NCBI GenBank assembly: GCA_947044365.1
Contig: OX345636.1
Span: forward strand, 15,735,115-15,799,114
Reading direction: 5' to 3'
Origin: Petrosia ficiformis
Taxonomy: Eukaryota > Porifera > Demospongiae > Haplosclerida > Petrosiidae
Length of the DNA stretch: 64,000 bases
Of the stretch, positions 28,701-35,697 are shown in pieces. The translations under genes were made by a program, and so were the position numbers. The notes under the pieces are model-generated. The model was not told the DNA's origin. It ran no database searches and saw only the letters and a program-made list of their open reading frames with translations. Position 1 is the first letter of the stretch, and each line of letters opens with the position of its first letter.

Positions 28701-31345
28701 TATTTGTAATTGAAATACACTGGAAATGCATTTCAATTGTACTAATACTTTATAAACACACTGTCCTTTCATGAAGTACAATGTATTAAAGGTTAAGTTT
28801 TTCGTACTAACAGACAATACATTAATGGATAATAAAGCAAGCTAATAGTCAAGAATTCATTTGTTAAGAAAAGCAAATATTGAAATACCAAACAATCAGT
28901 ATTCACTCAACACTACTACAAGTACTACACACATCTTTATACTTGTACACTACACAATACATTGAATCTTTATACTTGCACACTGTACATTAGAGCTGCA
29001 ACAATAATTATATCGAATTATATTATTATCAATTATTATATCGATATACAATGTATCTATTGCTGCAATACTTAGCAATATACATTTAGATATATTGCTA
29101 AACAATAATTATTGCAAAACTGTGCATGAGCAGTAATTGACCTTGATCTCTGATCACATGATTGTATAGTTTCGTACATGTACACACATGCATTTACATG
29201 TTTGTAAATACCTTCTTCAGTGGCAATAATGATGGTACTTAGCCTGGTGGATGTGGTTGATTGAGGAGTCAGGACTGCCTCACGTGAACACTTATTACCT
29301 AAACAATACAAGAAACAATACAAGAAACAAAGTACAATATAGTAGCAGTAGTTAATACTAAGGTTGGGGTCAAATTACATGTACATTTGTAATTGGTAAT
29401 TGGTATAAACTAATCTTGATTTCTATATACAGTGTAAATGCATGTACTGCTCCTCTATGGGAGTGCATCCGATATTAACTGGAATAGCCTAATTTAATAC
29501 TGACTAATCACATGTTCCGCAATTAGACAAACCCACAAACATTTTTTAGGCATCAGAGTGATCAGACAGTGCCTGAATGGCACCAACAACTCGTTCAAAC
29601 TACTACATGTACATGTACTAAATCTAGCCATTTTGGCATACTGTAGTTGTAGTTGTAGCATAAGCTCAACAAAGAGTCGTTTATATCAATTGACTCATGG
29701 CGACTACAACAACAGTAACACTTTTCAGCACATTCAGTTGTATCTTCTGTTGAAGAAATAAATGTCTACATGTACCACTCTTTTCTAACTCAATCCGAAT
29801 GCATATGTACAGTAAACACAATTTCATATATGTACATGAATGGATGTTTCATACTCACATACATGTATACCGGTACATACATGTATGAACTGTATGAACT
29901 GTATTACTATAGTTGTGTCAAAAAAGCTACATGTACATGTAGTTACATGTGTAACACAATAGTGGCTTTGTAAAATACATGGATGCACACACATGATTAG
30001 AATTCATTACCATTTCTTCCTGTTATGAAGATAGGATCAACAGTTGCCACATCAGGTTTAGTACTCACCCTAAAAATGAATATACATGTAAATATGATAA
30101 GACTTGTACATGTACCTAAAATGAATATTCATCCTTTGATGTGATGAGGTGTCTGAATGACGAATACACTCGGTACAACATGACATGTCGACAGGAGGTA
30201 GATAATTCCGTATTAGATACATGTACATGTACCAGGTATCAGGTACATAATTTTGTGTTATTCACCTAGCCACAAGGCAAAAAGGAGGGTTTACTTGTGA
30301 TATTGTGGTACAAGATAACGACATCAAAGAAGTATGGAATTGCAAACACAGCATAAGAAAATACAATTTTAAATACACAATGTACATCAACTATAGCTCA
30401 GCAGAAGGGTATTGTGATAACGTTCTGACACCTGCAGCATAATTTTCATTTTTCGTGATTAGTAGTACTGTAGTATAGGTAGACAGCAGGGCAAGTATGA
30501 AGTAACGTCCACCTTAACTCACCAGCATAACTTCCACATTTAAACAGCACAGACTTTTAGACAACAAAGCCATAAATACCAAAATTATACTTCGTTAGTT
30601 GCAGAAAAGCACCAAGGCAAGTGTTTCAGTGCTTCACCCATAACCTTTATGATACACAAATTAGCAATATAAATTTGGCGCCAAAAAAAACCCACATCCC
30701 TGTTTAGTGGGTTTCTTCTGCTTTGTAGAAACAGTGTAGGTATAAGACAGTTATAGGTCTTCAGGTCAGGATATTAGTTGATTTAGAGCCCTCTCAGGCT
30801 CTAAAACAACTAATATCCCTCCCCTTGACCTGTAACCAATACTTGTATATAGTGAGAGTGAACATAGGGTTTCTCCTCCTCCATGTAAATTTCTTCCAAA
30901 GTTGTTTTCTGAACTAGGTACACATACATTACACTATAAAGGGGTGGCCCCTCTCCCTGAGTTGTTTTCTAAACTAGGTACACATACATGTACATTACAC
31001 TATAAAGGGGTGGCCCCCTCTCTCACTAAAAGAATATAGAGAACACTACAGGAATTCCCGGGAACATACACCCAGACAGGCCTTCATTTAAAAAATTTAT
31101 CGAAGGGAGATAAAATTTGAATTTCAGACTTTTGCGGGGGGCAATAATACACATCATGATTGCACTGACCATGTAAAACATCCATGTTCTGATTTTAACG
31201 TAAAGTTGGATTTTACTCCAGAGGCAGGAACATATGGTAGCAGCACTCGAGGTACATTTAATGTGTATTGTTTGCAAAACACTATAGAGAAATAGTACGA
31301 GAGGATAAAACACAGGACAGCATGAAAATGAGTTTCCCGTCGCAT
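1..31345 (-). CDS. NUP210: NUP210/gp210 nuclear pore membrane glycoprotein, 5' 14 exons (partial)
   Basis: Exons in transcript order: 31345-31170, 30069-30011, 29298-29212, 25683-25552, 24685-24522, 23836-23750, 10654-10522, 7474-7346, 6049-5981, 5557-5451, 4703-4569, 3247-3098, 2670-2518 and 78-<1. All junctions are GT-AG and all phases fit, giving about 553 residues with no stop. The protein starts with a signal peptide (about residues 1-24, ending FSIVFC) and then the family's conserved luminal N-terminus (TLNVPRVLLPYVPASG). Later blocks match gp210: EITTRTRELLLEEEPEKFEV, HIFGWTLLRDEEAEH, GDEVLVSGVNTGTARVQVRL, VIENLMLLPSADVYIMPLSF, GHIWVLEVGREYIFTV and VYGGSGNYQW. In the family this luminal part is built of Ig-like (BID2-type) repeats anchored in the nuclear-pore membrane by one C-terminal helix. 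The helix and tail lie left of the window. Introns are unusually large and repeat-filled; intron 6 is 13.1 kb. Family assignment is secure. Single exon ends could be off by a few bases. Confidence 0.93.
322..410. repeat. Possible hAT-type repeat end
   Basis: The stretch beginning TAGGGCTGGGACGATCAATC and continuing with ATCGATA-like alternation resembles termini of animal hAT elements that begin TAGGGCTGGG. Only one end is visible, in NUP210 intron 13, so this is weak. Confidence 0.25.
750..1110 (+). pseudogene. Crypton/DUF3504-like gene fragment (broken)
   Basis: Translated with one shift of frame, this stretch gives RWLSTFIAEVRRVDGDQYIL, then QYMRSNSCDTP and SFQGASEVVFSDLLKEGIGT. The pattern (W..F..EVRr.DG..Y, a short helix ending in MR, then a variable linker with F......E...LL..G.GT) resembles the DUF3504 region shared by Crypton-derived proteins such as the ZMYM and KIAA1958 families. 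It carries an in-frame stop before MDRW and a frameshift near 955, so it is dead. It lies in NUP210 intron 13, antisense to the host gene. Assignment is from motif memory only. Confidence 0.42.
1402..1707 (+). pseudogene. Tc1/mariner transposase fragment (catalytic core)
   Basis: The frame reads KHPVKVYVWAGINWNSRTSI, then YPNSHRLMADNDPKHT and INWWRTPA, the typical order of the Tc1 DDE core. MADNDPKHT holds the second catalytic Asp. The downstream SPDLNPIE block with the third acidic residue is missing and is replaced by unrelated sequence after WWRTPA. The fragment is therefore inactive. It sits in NUP210 intron 13, antisense to it. Confidence 0.8.
1935..2310 (-). pseudogene. BEN-domain-like gene fragment (broken)
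   Basis: On the minus strand one frame gives ISIPLLPPEVVIAKYPKLRG followed by SKIGSLAVKLARE and a stop. The next frame continues MMQASTVYGARGKCCLPQTE, then LRLKHLLLSLFPQYS and FEPLWKQCVDAI. This layout (LAVKLARE, then a V.G-type turn, a Leu-rich helix ending in FPQ, then a W..C...I helix) resembles BEN-domain proteins common in mobile elements. The frame break near 2120 makes it a relic. It is intronic in NUP210. The BEN assignment is an inference that a profile search could settle. Confidence 0.45.
2985..3080 (+). repeat. Truncated copy of the tRNA-derived SINE
   Basis: It contains a tRNA B-box-like GGATTCGAATCCC followed by CACCTGAGGCAACTCTCATT, a CCATTGCCTCAGGTG inverted match and a CTTT-rich tail. 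The same order occurs at 21437-21555. The 5' half of the tRNA part is absent. It sits about 20 bp past the exon 12 donor of NUP210. Confidence 0.65.
3961..4553. repeat. 101-bp tandem repeat, six copies
   Basis: Six near-identical units, each containing TGCACTAAAGACAAAGTTTG and CATTAGGGACTCATTAGC. Unit starts (ATGCACTAAAG) fall at about 3973, 4080, 4181, 4282, 4383 and 4484. Spacing is 101 bp, except the first, which has six extra bases of TACATG. The last unit is cut short just before the exon 11 donor of NUP210. Very low divergence suggests recent expansion. Confidence 0.95.
6231..6770. mobile_element. Foldback element (MITE-like) with long terminal inverted repeats
   Basis: The left end GGAGCCCATGAAAAAACCAC is matched in inverse at the right end (GTGGTTTTTTCATGGGCTCC). 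Inverted similarity continues inward through blocks such as TAGATGCTCTACGTGGCCAT versus its complement near 6690-6710. The element is about 540 bp, encodes nothing, and lies in NUP210 intron 8. The target duplication is unclear, so the superfamily is not assigned. Confidence 0.82.
7880..9790 (+). pseudogene. hAT transposase-like pseudogene (ZNF862/KIAA1586-type)
   Basis: Broken reading frames follow the order of a hAT transposase. First comes a KFQARWNSIFHGL segment typical of the zinc-finger lead-in, then VFWLVSEEIATLK. Next is NLMTDESTDISLEKHLIIYV with the catalytic-Asp block, then ATDGS, CTAHRLSLA, and a long helical stretch at 9059-9688 ending IDILPQFIKLACL. After a break the C-terminal GNFNFTQAMGKWRK-like dimerisation region follows. 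Several stops and frameshifts (near 8000, 8310, 8630, 8810 and 9690) make it inactive. It lies in NUP210 intron 7, antisense to the host. The subfamily name is from recollection of related metazoan hAT proteins. Confidence 0.75.
9931..10470. repeat. 38-bp minisatellite, about 14 copies
   Basis: The unit is ATTAGACACCCAGYGGTATC followed by AACCTGGGGCAAACACTG, 38 bp in total, repeated about 14 times with single-base variants (CAGCAG/CAGCGG/CAGTGG) and occasional GGT insertions. There are no spacers between units, so it is not a CRISPR-type array. It ends about 50 bp from the exon 7 donor of NUP210. Confidence 0.95.
10794..11233. mobile_element. Older hAT-type MITE copy, interrupted by another element
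   Basis: The ends CAGGAGTGTGGAAAAATTGA and GGCTGTTTCCACACCACTG match the intact element at 28206-28379, as do internal blocks (GGACATTTTGACCTATTTTC and CATTCACTAGATTTATTGGA). Between the two halves sits a 255-bp insert. No flanking duplication remains, consistent with greater age. Confidence 0.75.
10882..11136. mobile_element. Nested foldback MITE inside the hAT MITE copy
   Basis: The insert starts CCTGACTATATTAAGTTTAC and ends with its near-inverse (GTAAACTTAATAATGTCAGG), about 27 bp of terminal inverted repeat. The uninterrupted relative at 28206-28379 lacks it, which supports insertion as a separate event. Confidence 0.78.
11514..11755 (+). pseudogene. Tc1-like transposase N-terminal fragment
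   Basis: From the ATG at 11514 the frame reads MVYSSYKQQRIMFFFSGLGY, then SIARLLREEGLTVCRSAVVR and FVKKYKETETI, the paired-type helix-turn-helix of Tc1 transposases. A frameshift near 11676 is needed to continue into RPGSCRPSKITPEVVHIAED, the GRPS linker. The rest is missing. Intronic in NUP210 (intron 6). Confidence 0.75.
11760..13490. other. NUP210 intron 6 sequence without a supported gene
   Basis: AT-rich intronic DNA with scattered TACATGTA motifs and short runs of T and CTCT. No reading frame, inverted repeat or array here is convincing. Confidence 0.6.
13490..18930 (+). repeat. Complex tandem array of about 960-bp units with Walker-A-like ORF pieces
   Basis: Large units repeat at about 958-964 bp; the segment starting TTGTCATGGTCATCCCAAAC recurs near 14594, 15552, 16516 and 18021. 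A rearranged stretch lies at about 17260-17740. Each unit contains two copies of a block reading GAPAVGKSSLDHPPQGLPPK, nine in all (near 13731, 14230, 14702, 15187, 15660, 16152, 16624, 17115 and 18129). Other modules read KEGSGDTNLAQF or PGDTK. GAPAVGKSS fits a Walker A motif (GxxxxGKS), so the unit may derive from an exon of a P-loop NTPase. Frames are short and stop-bounded, so I see no intact gene. The array fills much of NUP210 intron 6, on the opposite strand. Confidence 0.85.
18931..19563. other. NUP210 intron 6 sequence without a supported gene
   Basis: No convincing coding sequence. A short pyrimidine-rich SINE-tail-like piece precedes it at about 18717-18790 (GCCTCAGGTGTCTTTCTTTC), shared with the SINE copies at 2985 and 21437. 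Confidence 0.5.
19568..20994. mobile_element. Possible piggyBac-like non-autonomous element (TTAA-flanked)
   Basis: TTAA at 19564-19567 is followed by CCGATTGACAGCC, and GGCAGTTAATCGG is followed by TTAA at 20995-20998. The ends are therefore inverted with two mismatches and flanked by TTAA on both sides, the piggyBac hallmark. The 1.43-kb interior has no transposase but contains an 89-bp minisatellite. The terminal match is short, so this is a tentative call. Confidence 0.45.
20141..20490. repeat. 89-bp tandem repeat, four copies
   Basis: Units start ACCACTGTGTATCCAGTCTA at 20141, 20230, 20319 and 20408, each ending near GTCAGTGTAAAAGAGCTGT. Copies differ by only one or two bases. It lies inside the TTAA-flanked element. 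Confidence 0.95.
20995..21330 (-). repeat. Dispersed repeat family, inverted copy
   Basis: This stretch (GGTGTCCAGCATTCAGTAATC through to the ACACACGTAAGTGAC region) is the reverse complement of 25130-25460 and is also related to 26850-27850. Shared blocks include GAATGCTGGACACC, the AATAATAACTATAATAGGCT block and GAAATGTATTCTTAA. No gene is seen in it. Confidence 0.75.
21437..21555 (+). repeat. tRNA-derived SINE
   Basis: 21437-21509 folds as a tRNA: acceptor GCCTTGG/CTGAGGC, D arm TAGCTCAGTTGGTAGAGC, anticodon loop CTGGAGT, T arm GTGGGTTCGAATCCCAC, then A. The apparent anticodon GGA would mean Ser, but the long variable arm of tRNA-Ser is missing. The same head and tail (ACTCTCATT, CCATTGCCTCAGGTG, CTTT run) occurs elsewhere, so I read it as a SINE rather than a working tRNA gene. 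Its Pol III A and B boxes look intact. Confidence 0.75.
21830..22300 (+). pseudogene. Tc1/mariner transposase C-terminal fragment
   Basis: Frames with at least two shifts give KLKPRPKHPLKVHLWGGISC, then YPEGHRLMQDNS and HWWETPPESPNLNPIENVWG followed by SMKTFLRDKVKP. This is the normal Tc1 order: second catalytic Asp in MQDN, then the third acidic residue in NPIE. The stop after MQDNSIIVN and the frame changes make it inactive. It is in NUP210 intron 6, 10 kb from the Tc1 N-terminal fragment, and need not be part of the same copy. Confidence 0.8.
22310..22735 (+). pseudogene. BEN-domain-like C-terminal fragment
   Basis: After a Ser/Thr/Pro-rich stretch with stops, the frame reads QWFSPEERKSSNVRGKNGKK, then LNLEKMKSIYHATLQMYPLA. 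With a frameshift it continues VWSDCIRAIDEANRRLNRRA to a stop. The helix ending in YP and the final W..CI.AI...NR.L.R block resemble the C-terminal half of BEN domains. It lies directly after the Tc1 fragment. The call is by pattern only. Confidence 0.42.
22910..23105. repeat. 22-bp based minisatellite
   Basis: GAGTTAACAATCATTCACACAC recurs several times, alternating with a longer form containing GTGCACACTCGTGCCCATTA and ATAAAAAACATGCTCACGCC. It is tandem and nearly exact. Confidence 0.85.
23181..23243. repeat. (TA)n microsatellite
   Basis: About 31 perfect TA dinucleotides, running into TACATGTA-type repeats. Apparent tyrosine-isoleucine ORFs through it are artefacts. Confidence 0.97.
24010..24490. 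repeat. Tandem duplications related to the 3' end of NUP210 exon 5
   Basis: TAATGATCTTAAAGTTGTCC occurs near 24010 and 24192 and closely resembles the exon 5 end and donor (TGATCTTCAAGTTGTCCAAT at 24520). AGGATCGAGTT copies follow, resembling AGGATCAGTTG of the exon. They are separated by TACATGTA runs and by a repeated GTACAGACTTGTAATGTGCA block. These look like degenerate partial exon duplications inside intron 5. Confidence 0.6.
24950..25480 (+). repeat. Dispersed repeat family, copy with an empty MITE site
   Basis: Contains GCCCGTAGGGCCATCCCTAT, a (TA)n run at about 25079-25119, GTACGCGAGTATGCGTTGTA, TTAATGGGCGTGGC and TGCTGGACACCATAAAGCAA. The same order occurs at 26750-27850 and in inverted form at 20995-21330. 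The sequence GCATGATGAAGTCAGCCATG here is continuous, where the other copy carries a MITE. Confidence 0.8.
25750..25791. repeat. (TA)n microsatellite
   Basis: About 20 TA dinucleotides flanked by TACATGTA motifs in NUP210 intron 3, about 70 bp before exon 4. Confidence 0.95.
25849..26000. repeat. Duplicates of the exon 4 acceptor region of NUP210
   Basis: TCAGATCTCAGAGTGAGACT followed by AGTAGCTGAATACAAGAAAA closely matches exon 4 and its acceptor (about 25660-25700). A further copy of GCTGAATACAAGAAAAATTC lies about 58 bp on. The copy includes the splice acceptor and could act as a decoy pseudo-exon. Confidence 0.7.
26405..26745. repeat. Tandem duplication, about 199-bp period
   Basis: The segment ending GCCATCAAAGATCTTTAATC plus the CATTCCCGGTTCT block occurs twice (CCATCAAAGATC at about 26503 and 26702), preceded each time by TGTGAGTT, CATTAT, ATGTACTTG and an ATT-rich run. 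Confidence 0.8.
26750..27850 (+). repeat. Dispersed repeat family, copy interrupted by a Tc1-type MITE
   Basis: Parallel to 24950-25480, with GGTCCATCCCTATGATTGCT at the start and CAATGCTGGACACCAAGCAA at the end. A 688-bp foldback element lies between the GTTGTGTTTCAGGAATGA and CTGAAGTCAGCTGAGATTAC blocks. Confidence 0.75.
27084..27771. mobile_element. Tc1/mariner-type MITE
   Basis: The left end CAGTAGAGATCATAAAAAAG and the next 20 bp (TTAACGTTTCGTAATCGTTT) are mirrored at the right end (AAACGTTAAC, TTATGACTTCTACTG). Both ends are flanked by TA. CAGT ends plus a TA target fit Tc1/mariner. The paralogous repeat at 25391-25411 is the empty site. No transposase inside. Confidence 0.82.
28206..28379. 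mobile_element. hAT-type MITE with 8-bp target duplication
   Basis: Ends are CAGAGGTGTGGAAACA and TGTTTCCACACCACTG. Both flanks are exactly TGTACGTG (28198-28205 and 28380-28387), an 8-bp duplication as expected for hAT. A related older copy lies at 10794-11233. It is 174 bp and non-coding, in NUP210 intron 3. Confidence 0.92.
30899..31025. repeat. Two-copy tandem repeat of about 60 bp
   Basis: GTTGTTTTCTGAACTAGGTA, CACATACAT, ACTATAAAGGGGTGGCCC and CTCTC occur twice; the second copy gains one ACATGT. Lies in NUP210 intron 1. Confidence 0.9.
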
Positions 31346-31460
31346 CCTACAGCGAACATGTGCTTTTGGTTTCTTCAGGGTTAAAATTAATTTAATTAAA
31401 TATTAAAGGGTTAAAATTATAAGCCAGTTATTTTTCCACCCATTTCCACGCCCCTATATA
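31346..31460. promoter_or_regulatory. Divergent promoter between NUP210 and the TSSC4-like gene
   Basis: Only 115 bp separate the two divergent start codons, so this stretch must hold both 5' leaders and at least part of both promoters, unless there are unseen upstream non-coding exons. It contains two copies of GGGTTAAAATTA, an AT-rich TTAATTTAATTAAATATTAA block, and a CTATATAATGG sequence touching the TSSC4-like start codon. No factor site is clear enough to name. The repeat-rich NUP210 territory ends exactly here. Confidence 0.6.
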
Positions 31461-32297
31461 ATGGATGGAGACAGGAATTTCAAAGAAAGGATTTCTGACG
31501 TCTTTGGTTCCCTAGATTCCTCACTAAAAACATTTACAGACTCTCCAATGAAAGGAGATCCAGAGGAAATTGATAGTTTAAGATCACAAAGTAAATATTC
31601 AAGACCTCGTTCAAAAATTTACAAGGATAGGGATAAACAAGGATCTTATCCACGTGATCGTTCACCAACTTATTCAAGAATTGAGAGAGGTCGCAATCTA
31701 TACAGGCGATCACATCCATATGGCAAGGTTCCCGATTATGTCAAGAATCCTGATAAATGGATTAAATATGACTTAAAAGAAGACGGGACTGAAAATTTTG
31801 ATCAGACAACTTTGAGTGATGATCAAAAGAATAGACAAACAGCATATCAGTTTCTGGAAGAACTACGTTCAAGAAAGAGTCATCCAAATGAGGAAGAAAA
31901 ACCATATGATAAAATTGTATTCAAGAAACCAAATAAACTAAAGAAAGGAAAAGAAAGTGATAAGTTTATTGGAAGACAATTTGAAAAGGACAAATGTCAT
32001 GAAGAAAAAAAAATGAAAACGGAAAAAGAAATATTTCATAATGATTCGTTTAATTGTAATCCATTAGAAGTGCATGGATTGTCAACTTCAGATTCTGAAA
32101 CTGGATATGATTCTCGTTCTGATAGTAGAATGAGAGGACAGTTTACTGGAGGAGTATTCAAGATGCCTGAATATGTTGTAGGTATGGATGTCAAAAAAAA
32201 GAAGGCGTCTTACAATAAAGTGTCATCACAAAATCAAATCTACAAACTTCATAGCAAAAATATTCACCTCAGCCACCTCGATGAGGAAAATAATTAA
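31461..32297 (+). CDS. TSSC4: TSSC4-like protein (U5 snRNP-associated factor)
   Basis: Single-exon ORF of 278 residues. The protein is highly charged and looks mostly disordered. Two blocks mark the TSSC4 family: an N-terminal FKERISDVFGSLDSS, resembling the family's F..R...VFDGL motif, and HPYGKVPDYVKNPDKWIKYD near residue 90, matching the diagnostic VPDYv.hPerWTkY motif. The middle is Lys/Glu-rich and the C-terminus has a Ser/Asp-rich patch. Human TSSC4 is known to bind the U5 snRNP and PRPF19 and to help assemble the tri-snRNP. A nuclear splicing role here is inferred from homology. An AATAAA at 32296-32301 overlaps the stop codon and could be the poly(A) signal. The gene shares a short divergent promoter with NUP210. 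Confidence 0.82.
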   Translation: MDGDRNFKERISDVFGSLDSSLKTFTDSPMKGDPEEIDSLRSQSKYSRPRSKIYKDRDKQGSYPRDRSPTYSRIERGRNLYRRSHPYGKVPDYVKNPDKWIKYDLKEDGTENFDQTTLSDDQKNRQTAYQFLEELRSRKSHPNEEEKPYDKIVFKKPNKLKKGKESDKFIGRQFEKDKCHEEKKMKTEKEIFHNDSFNCNPLEVHGLSTSDSETGYDSRSDSRMRGQFTGGVFKMPEYVVGMDVKKKKASYNKVSSQNQIYKLHSKNIHLSHLDEENN

Positions 32298-32542
32298 TAA
32301 AATTATGATTATTTATTAATAATTATTATCACACTCCAGACACATATATGTGCAGGTGTGATTACATGTGTCTGTCATGCAAATACAATTTAGCAAACAA
32401 CTTCTAAACAGTTCAAGGTCCAATTTAATGGGGAATATGGTGCTGCTAGAGTTAGTCTTATCCTTACTGCGTGTAGTGGGTGCTGCTGGGGAAGAGACTA
32501 CACCAGAATGTGAGAGTCATTGAGAATGGTAATGTTTTTAAT

Positions 32543-32958
32543 TAAGGTAATTGGGCGTAACTCCGGACACGCCCAAACTTCGGACAGCTATACATGTTTC
32601 GTACTCGTTCTCAACAAAGAGCAGCATTACAACTACAATAATTCTACTATCACTAGCTACACACATACGCTTGCAAATGAGCAGGATACAATGAATATGC
32701 AATACTTTATTACTCACAAATACGCGATTCACACTAATAAGTAGTAGTGCTACTACTCGTTAGTGTGAATTGCGTATTATTGAGTAATAAAGTATTGCAT
32801 ACTCATTGTATCATGCTCATTTTCAAGCGTATGTGTGTAGCTAGTGACAGTAGAACTATTGTAGTTGTAATGCTGCTCTTTGTGGTGAACGAGAACGAAA
32901 TATGTATAATTAACTGTCCGAAGTTTGGGCGTGTCCGGAGTTACCCGCAATTACCTTA
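32543..32958. mobile_element. Large foldback element
   Basis: An almost complete palindrome of 416 bp with about 200-bp arms and a short centre near 32745-32758. The ends are TAAGGTAATTG and CAATTACCTTA, followed inward by GCGTAACTCCGGACACGCCC and its complement. Apparent ORFs on both strands are mirror images of each other and are not genes. It lies 250 bp downstream of the TSSC4-like gene. Confidence 0.9.
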
Positions 32959-34929
32959 CCCTGTTATAATTATACGTTAGTCTCTGTCCCAGATTGCCAC
33001 GCCCTTGTGATGTGCATCATATCCAGGGAGGCTGGGAACGAGACTAGCATATCATCCGATTAATTTATAGGCGACATTGAGACGTAACTTGCAATTTTCG
33101 AGACGACCTTCCCTGAAATTCCTGTTGCACAACCTAAAAGTGGTAACAGCACCCTTCACATTGCAATTTGAACTAGACGGCCTAAAAACTTCCTGATCGA
33201 GAAAGGTCTCTCTTTTTTTCTTAGTAAGTACAAAATTTATGTATACACTCAATGGCGGGTTGCAGGGCTATTACTTTTAAATTCTTACTATCTTATGATG
33301 GTGTTAAAATGATAAATACACAATGACCCAAAAATGAGGCTACAGTGACCATCTTTCACCAGCTAGCTAATGTAACTACTTGACTATTGATTTGTATGGT
33401 ACAAGGGCAAATTGATCCCGAAAGAGGAGAGAATATGCAACTTGAAAATGGTAAAATATTAATTTTTATTAATATAACTTTCTCATATACAATTACTCAA
33501 TTACTAGAAATAAAATTCATACGTATAATTATTTGAATTAAATTGTCCTGTTTGAATTACCATTTGTTTGATTTGCATACCTCTCCTCCTTTGTAATCGA
33601 CATGCCCTTGATGAAAGGAAATACATACATTTGGTAAATACAGAACTACTCACCACTCTTAACTACCTTTTCAGAGCCACATACCACATCTATGTGAGCA
33701 TAATGAATGTACAAAATAGTCATCCCCTCAATCTTTGATCTTATTATAAAAATTTAATTAATAGGACATGAAAAGTGGTATTCTCACGAAACCCCTTGAA
33801 TCTCCCCTGCAAATAGGCATAAATGTTGAATGTAGTTCTCAGATTTAAGCTTCTTTATCATATTATGTTACTGGAGAATAATCATTTTAAGGTGATGTAC
33901 TGTAAAACTGATTGTTTTTTTTTTTTAGTTATTTATACTTGCCATACGACTGGCATATTACATTATATAAAGTGCTATACATAGACATAGGCTAACTCTA
34001 GATATTGGCAAGATCAGAAAGCACATGTAGCTCACCAACATTATTTTCCATTATTTATAAATGGGGTGTGATAATTGGGTATCGCCAATGTCTGCTATAT
34101 TAATTTAATTTAGAGCTCAATCTTGAGGATTATTGGGCTTTAAATTTGATATAGCAAAAGTATTCTTTATTTAAAAATAAAAAGTATGGTTAACCCTTTG
34201 CTATAGTTTATAAATAACTTGTATAGTAATTAAAGTAGTTGTAAACATTGTGATTGTATGGGAAGACAAATAAAAATTAATGGCTAGGCCCTGACCCTAT
34301 CATTCCCAACAGTAGTTGCACATATGTTGTGGTAATGTGAGTAGGGCAGCTTTGTACATATATATTCATTAAAAAAATTTTGATAAGAACTGATTCTTAT
34401 ATAAATTAGTAGTGTGAGAAGTATTGATTGAATATTGAAAGCTATTGGATATCATATCAATTATCTTACTCTATCAATTAAATTTATTTAGTCATTGTGA
34501 ATAACGACATTCTAATACCAATTGTTTCAAATACATGTACACTGACTATACTCTCTGGCACCTGAATTCACTAATTGTAATATTGTGAACGTATATTGTG
34601 TTGACATGCAATTCAGGTAGCCAACTGATTGTTGAAATAAGCAAACTGTTTATAGTGAATTATAATGGCATCTTTCAAAATTACCATTTAACAATTTGAA
34701 TATAATCATTGTCCAGTAACATATTGTGCATGAAGTACATGTATGTCATATTAAAAAGTTCTACAAACATTGATCTCCTTAACCCTTAGAGGACTGAGGG
34801 TGTTTTTACAATTCCTCCCATTTCAAACAATGGCATCTCTGCTGCAGATATTTTGCCCACCATTCACTTTCTGTACCCCAAACCTGGCTCCATTTTTGAC
34901 ATCTTTGTAATCATGCTCAGTAGTACTTG
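32959..34929. other. Intergenic sequence without a supported gene
   Basis: AT-rich, with low TACATGTA content. A block around 34677-34735 (ATTGTCCAGTAACATATTG) has a relative at about 36555-36595, suggesting old dispersed repeats. No ORF is credible. Confidence 0.6.
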
Positions 34930-35200
34930 TCAGAGAGTACGGTAGTACTCTCTATGTAGGAATGGCGGTACGGAAAAAAAATGGCCACCTATACATTTTA
35001 ATTGCAAGTGATGAGCTGAAATCTCTGGTAATATATACAGATAGGTTTTAATACACACATACCTATTCATATCTAGTGTTTTTATGATTACCAACACGTT
35101 CTAGATGGCCAAAAACTGTCGTTAAGATAGAGAACCGGCAAGAGGCAAAACTTGCAAAATCTTCATCTTAATATTATTATTTTCCAGACAAATCATTTTT
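34930..35200. repeat. Dispersed repeat, copy 1 (starts with a GAGAGTAC palindrome)
   Basis: Starts with GAGAGTACGGTAGTACTCTC, then TATGTAGGAATGGCGGTACG and an A run. It continues through AATTGCAAGTGATGAGCTGA, ATATATACAGATA and GCAAAACTTGCAAAATCTTC. The whole series recurs in the same order at 63070-63310. A third GAGAGTAC/GTACTCTC palindrome lies at about 36143-36162. Confidence 0.82.
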
Positions 35201-35245
35201 TTGTTTGTTGAACTATCAAAATGAATCTAGCACTATTCCAGTCGC

Positions 35246-35467
35246 ATGCATAGTAAAATTCTGTTCCAGAAGTATCGAGATGATATCTTCAAATACTACG
35301 AAAGAAGTGAGTCTGAACGACTACGAAGAATTGATCTCGAATTGGACGCCATTTTTGAAGGTGTATTCATTAATCAAGTCACGTGGAATTTAATTGCGCA
35401 TGCGCATTTGTATACTCAGAACATGGAAGCTGAAAAAGAGGAAGTGCTTGTTGCATTGGAATCATAA
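35246..35467 (+). CDS. Unrecognised short ORF (73 aa), possibly part of a repeat
   Basis: The ORF has a charged, helical-looking section, KYRDDIFKYYERSESERLRR followed by IDLELDAIFEGVF. TTCCAG just before KYRDD and GAAGGTGTAT after it look like a weak acceptor and donor, so an exon of about 87 nt is conceivable. I do not recognise the protein. It lies between two halves of a dispersed repeat whose second copy, near 63.3 kb, lacks it. The lower half (HAHLYTQNMEAEKEEVLVAL) may be fortuitous. Treat as hypothetical. Confidence 0.22.
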   Translation: MHSKILFQKYRDDIFKYYERSESERLRRIDLELDAIFEGVFINQVTWNLIAHAHLYTQNMEAEKEEVLVALES

Positions 35468-35697
35468 GCATAGTAATAAAATATGTGAGTAAATAATAAT
35501 AAATATAATTATTAAGCCATTGTATAGTAATATTATATACTATGATAACATTGGAATTCCGTTTGGTTGATATAGTGACTGACACTACTTCTTGCAGATA
35601 GTGCTGTATGTGAAAGAGAATGATAATCAATTCATAAATAATTGATATATACATATAATATATGAAAAATATTCACACTCAGAAAAAAACAAGGGAA

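Noticed and set aside
32520..32980. Paired ORFs of 64-77 residues on both strands
   Set aside because: They are mirror images produced by the foldback palindrome, without protein features.
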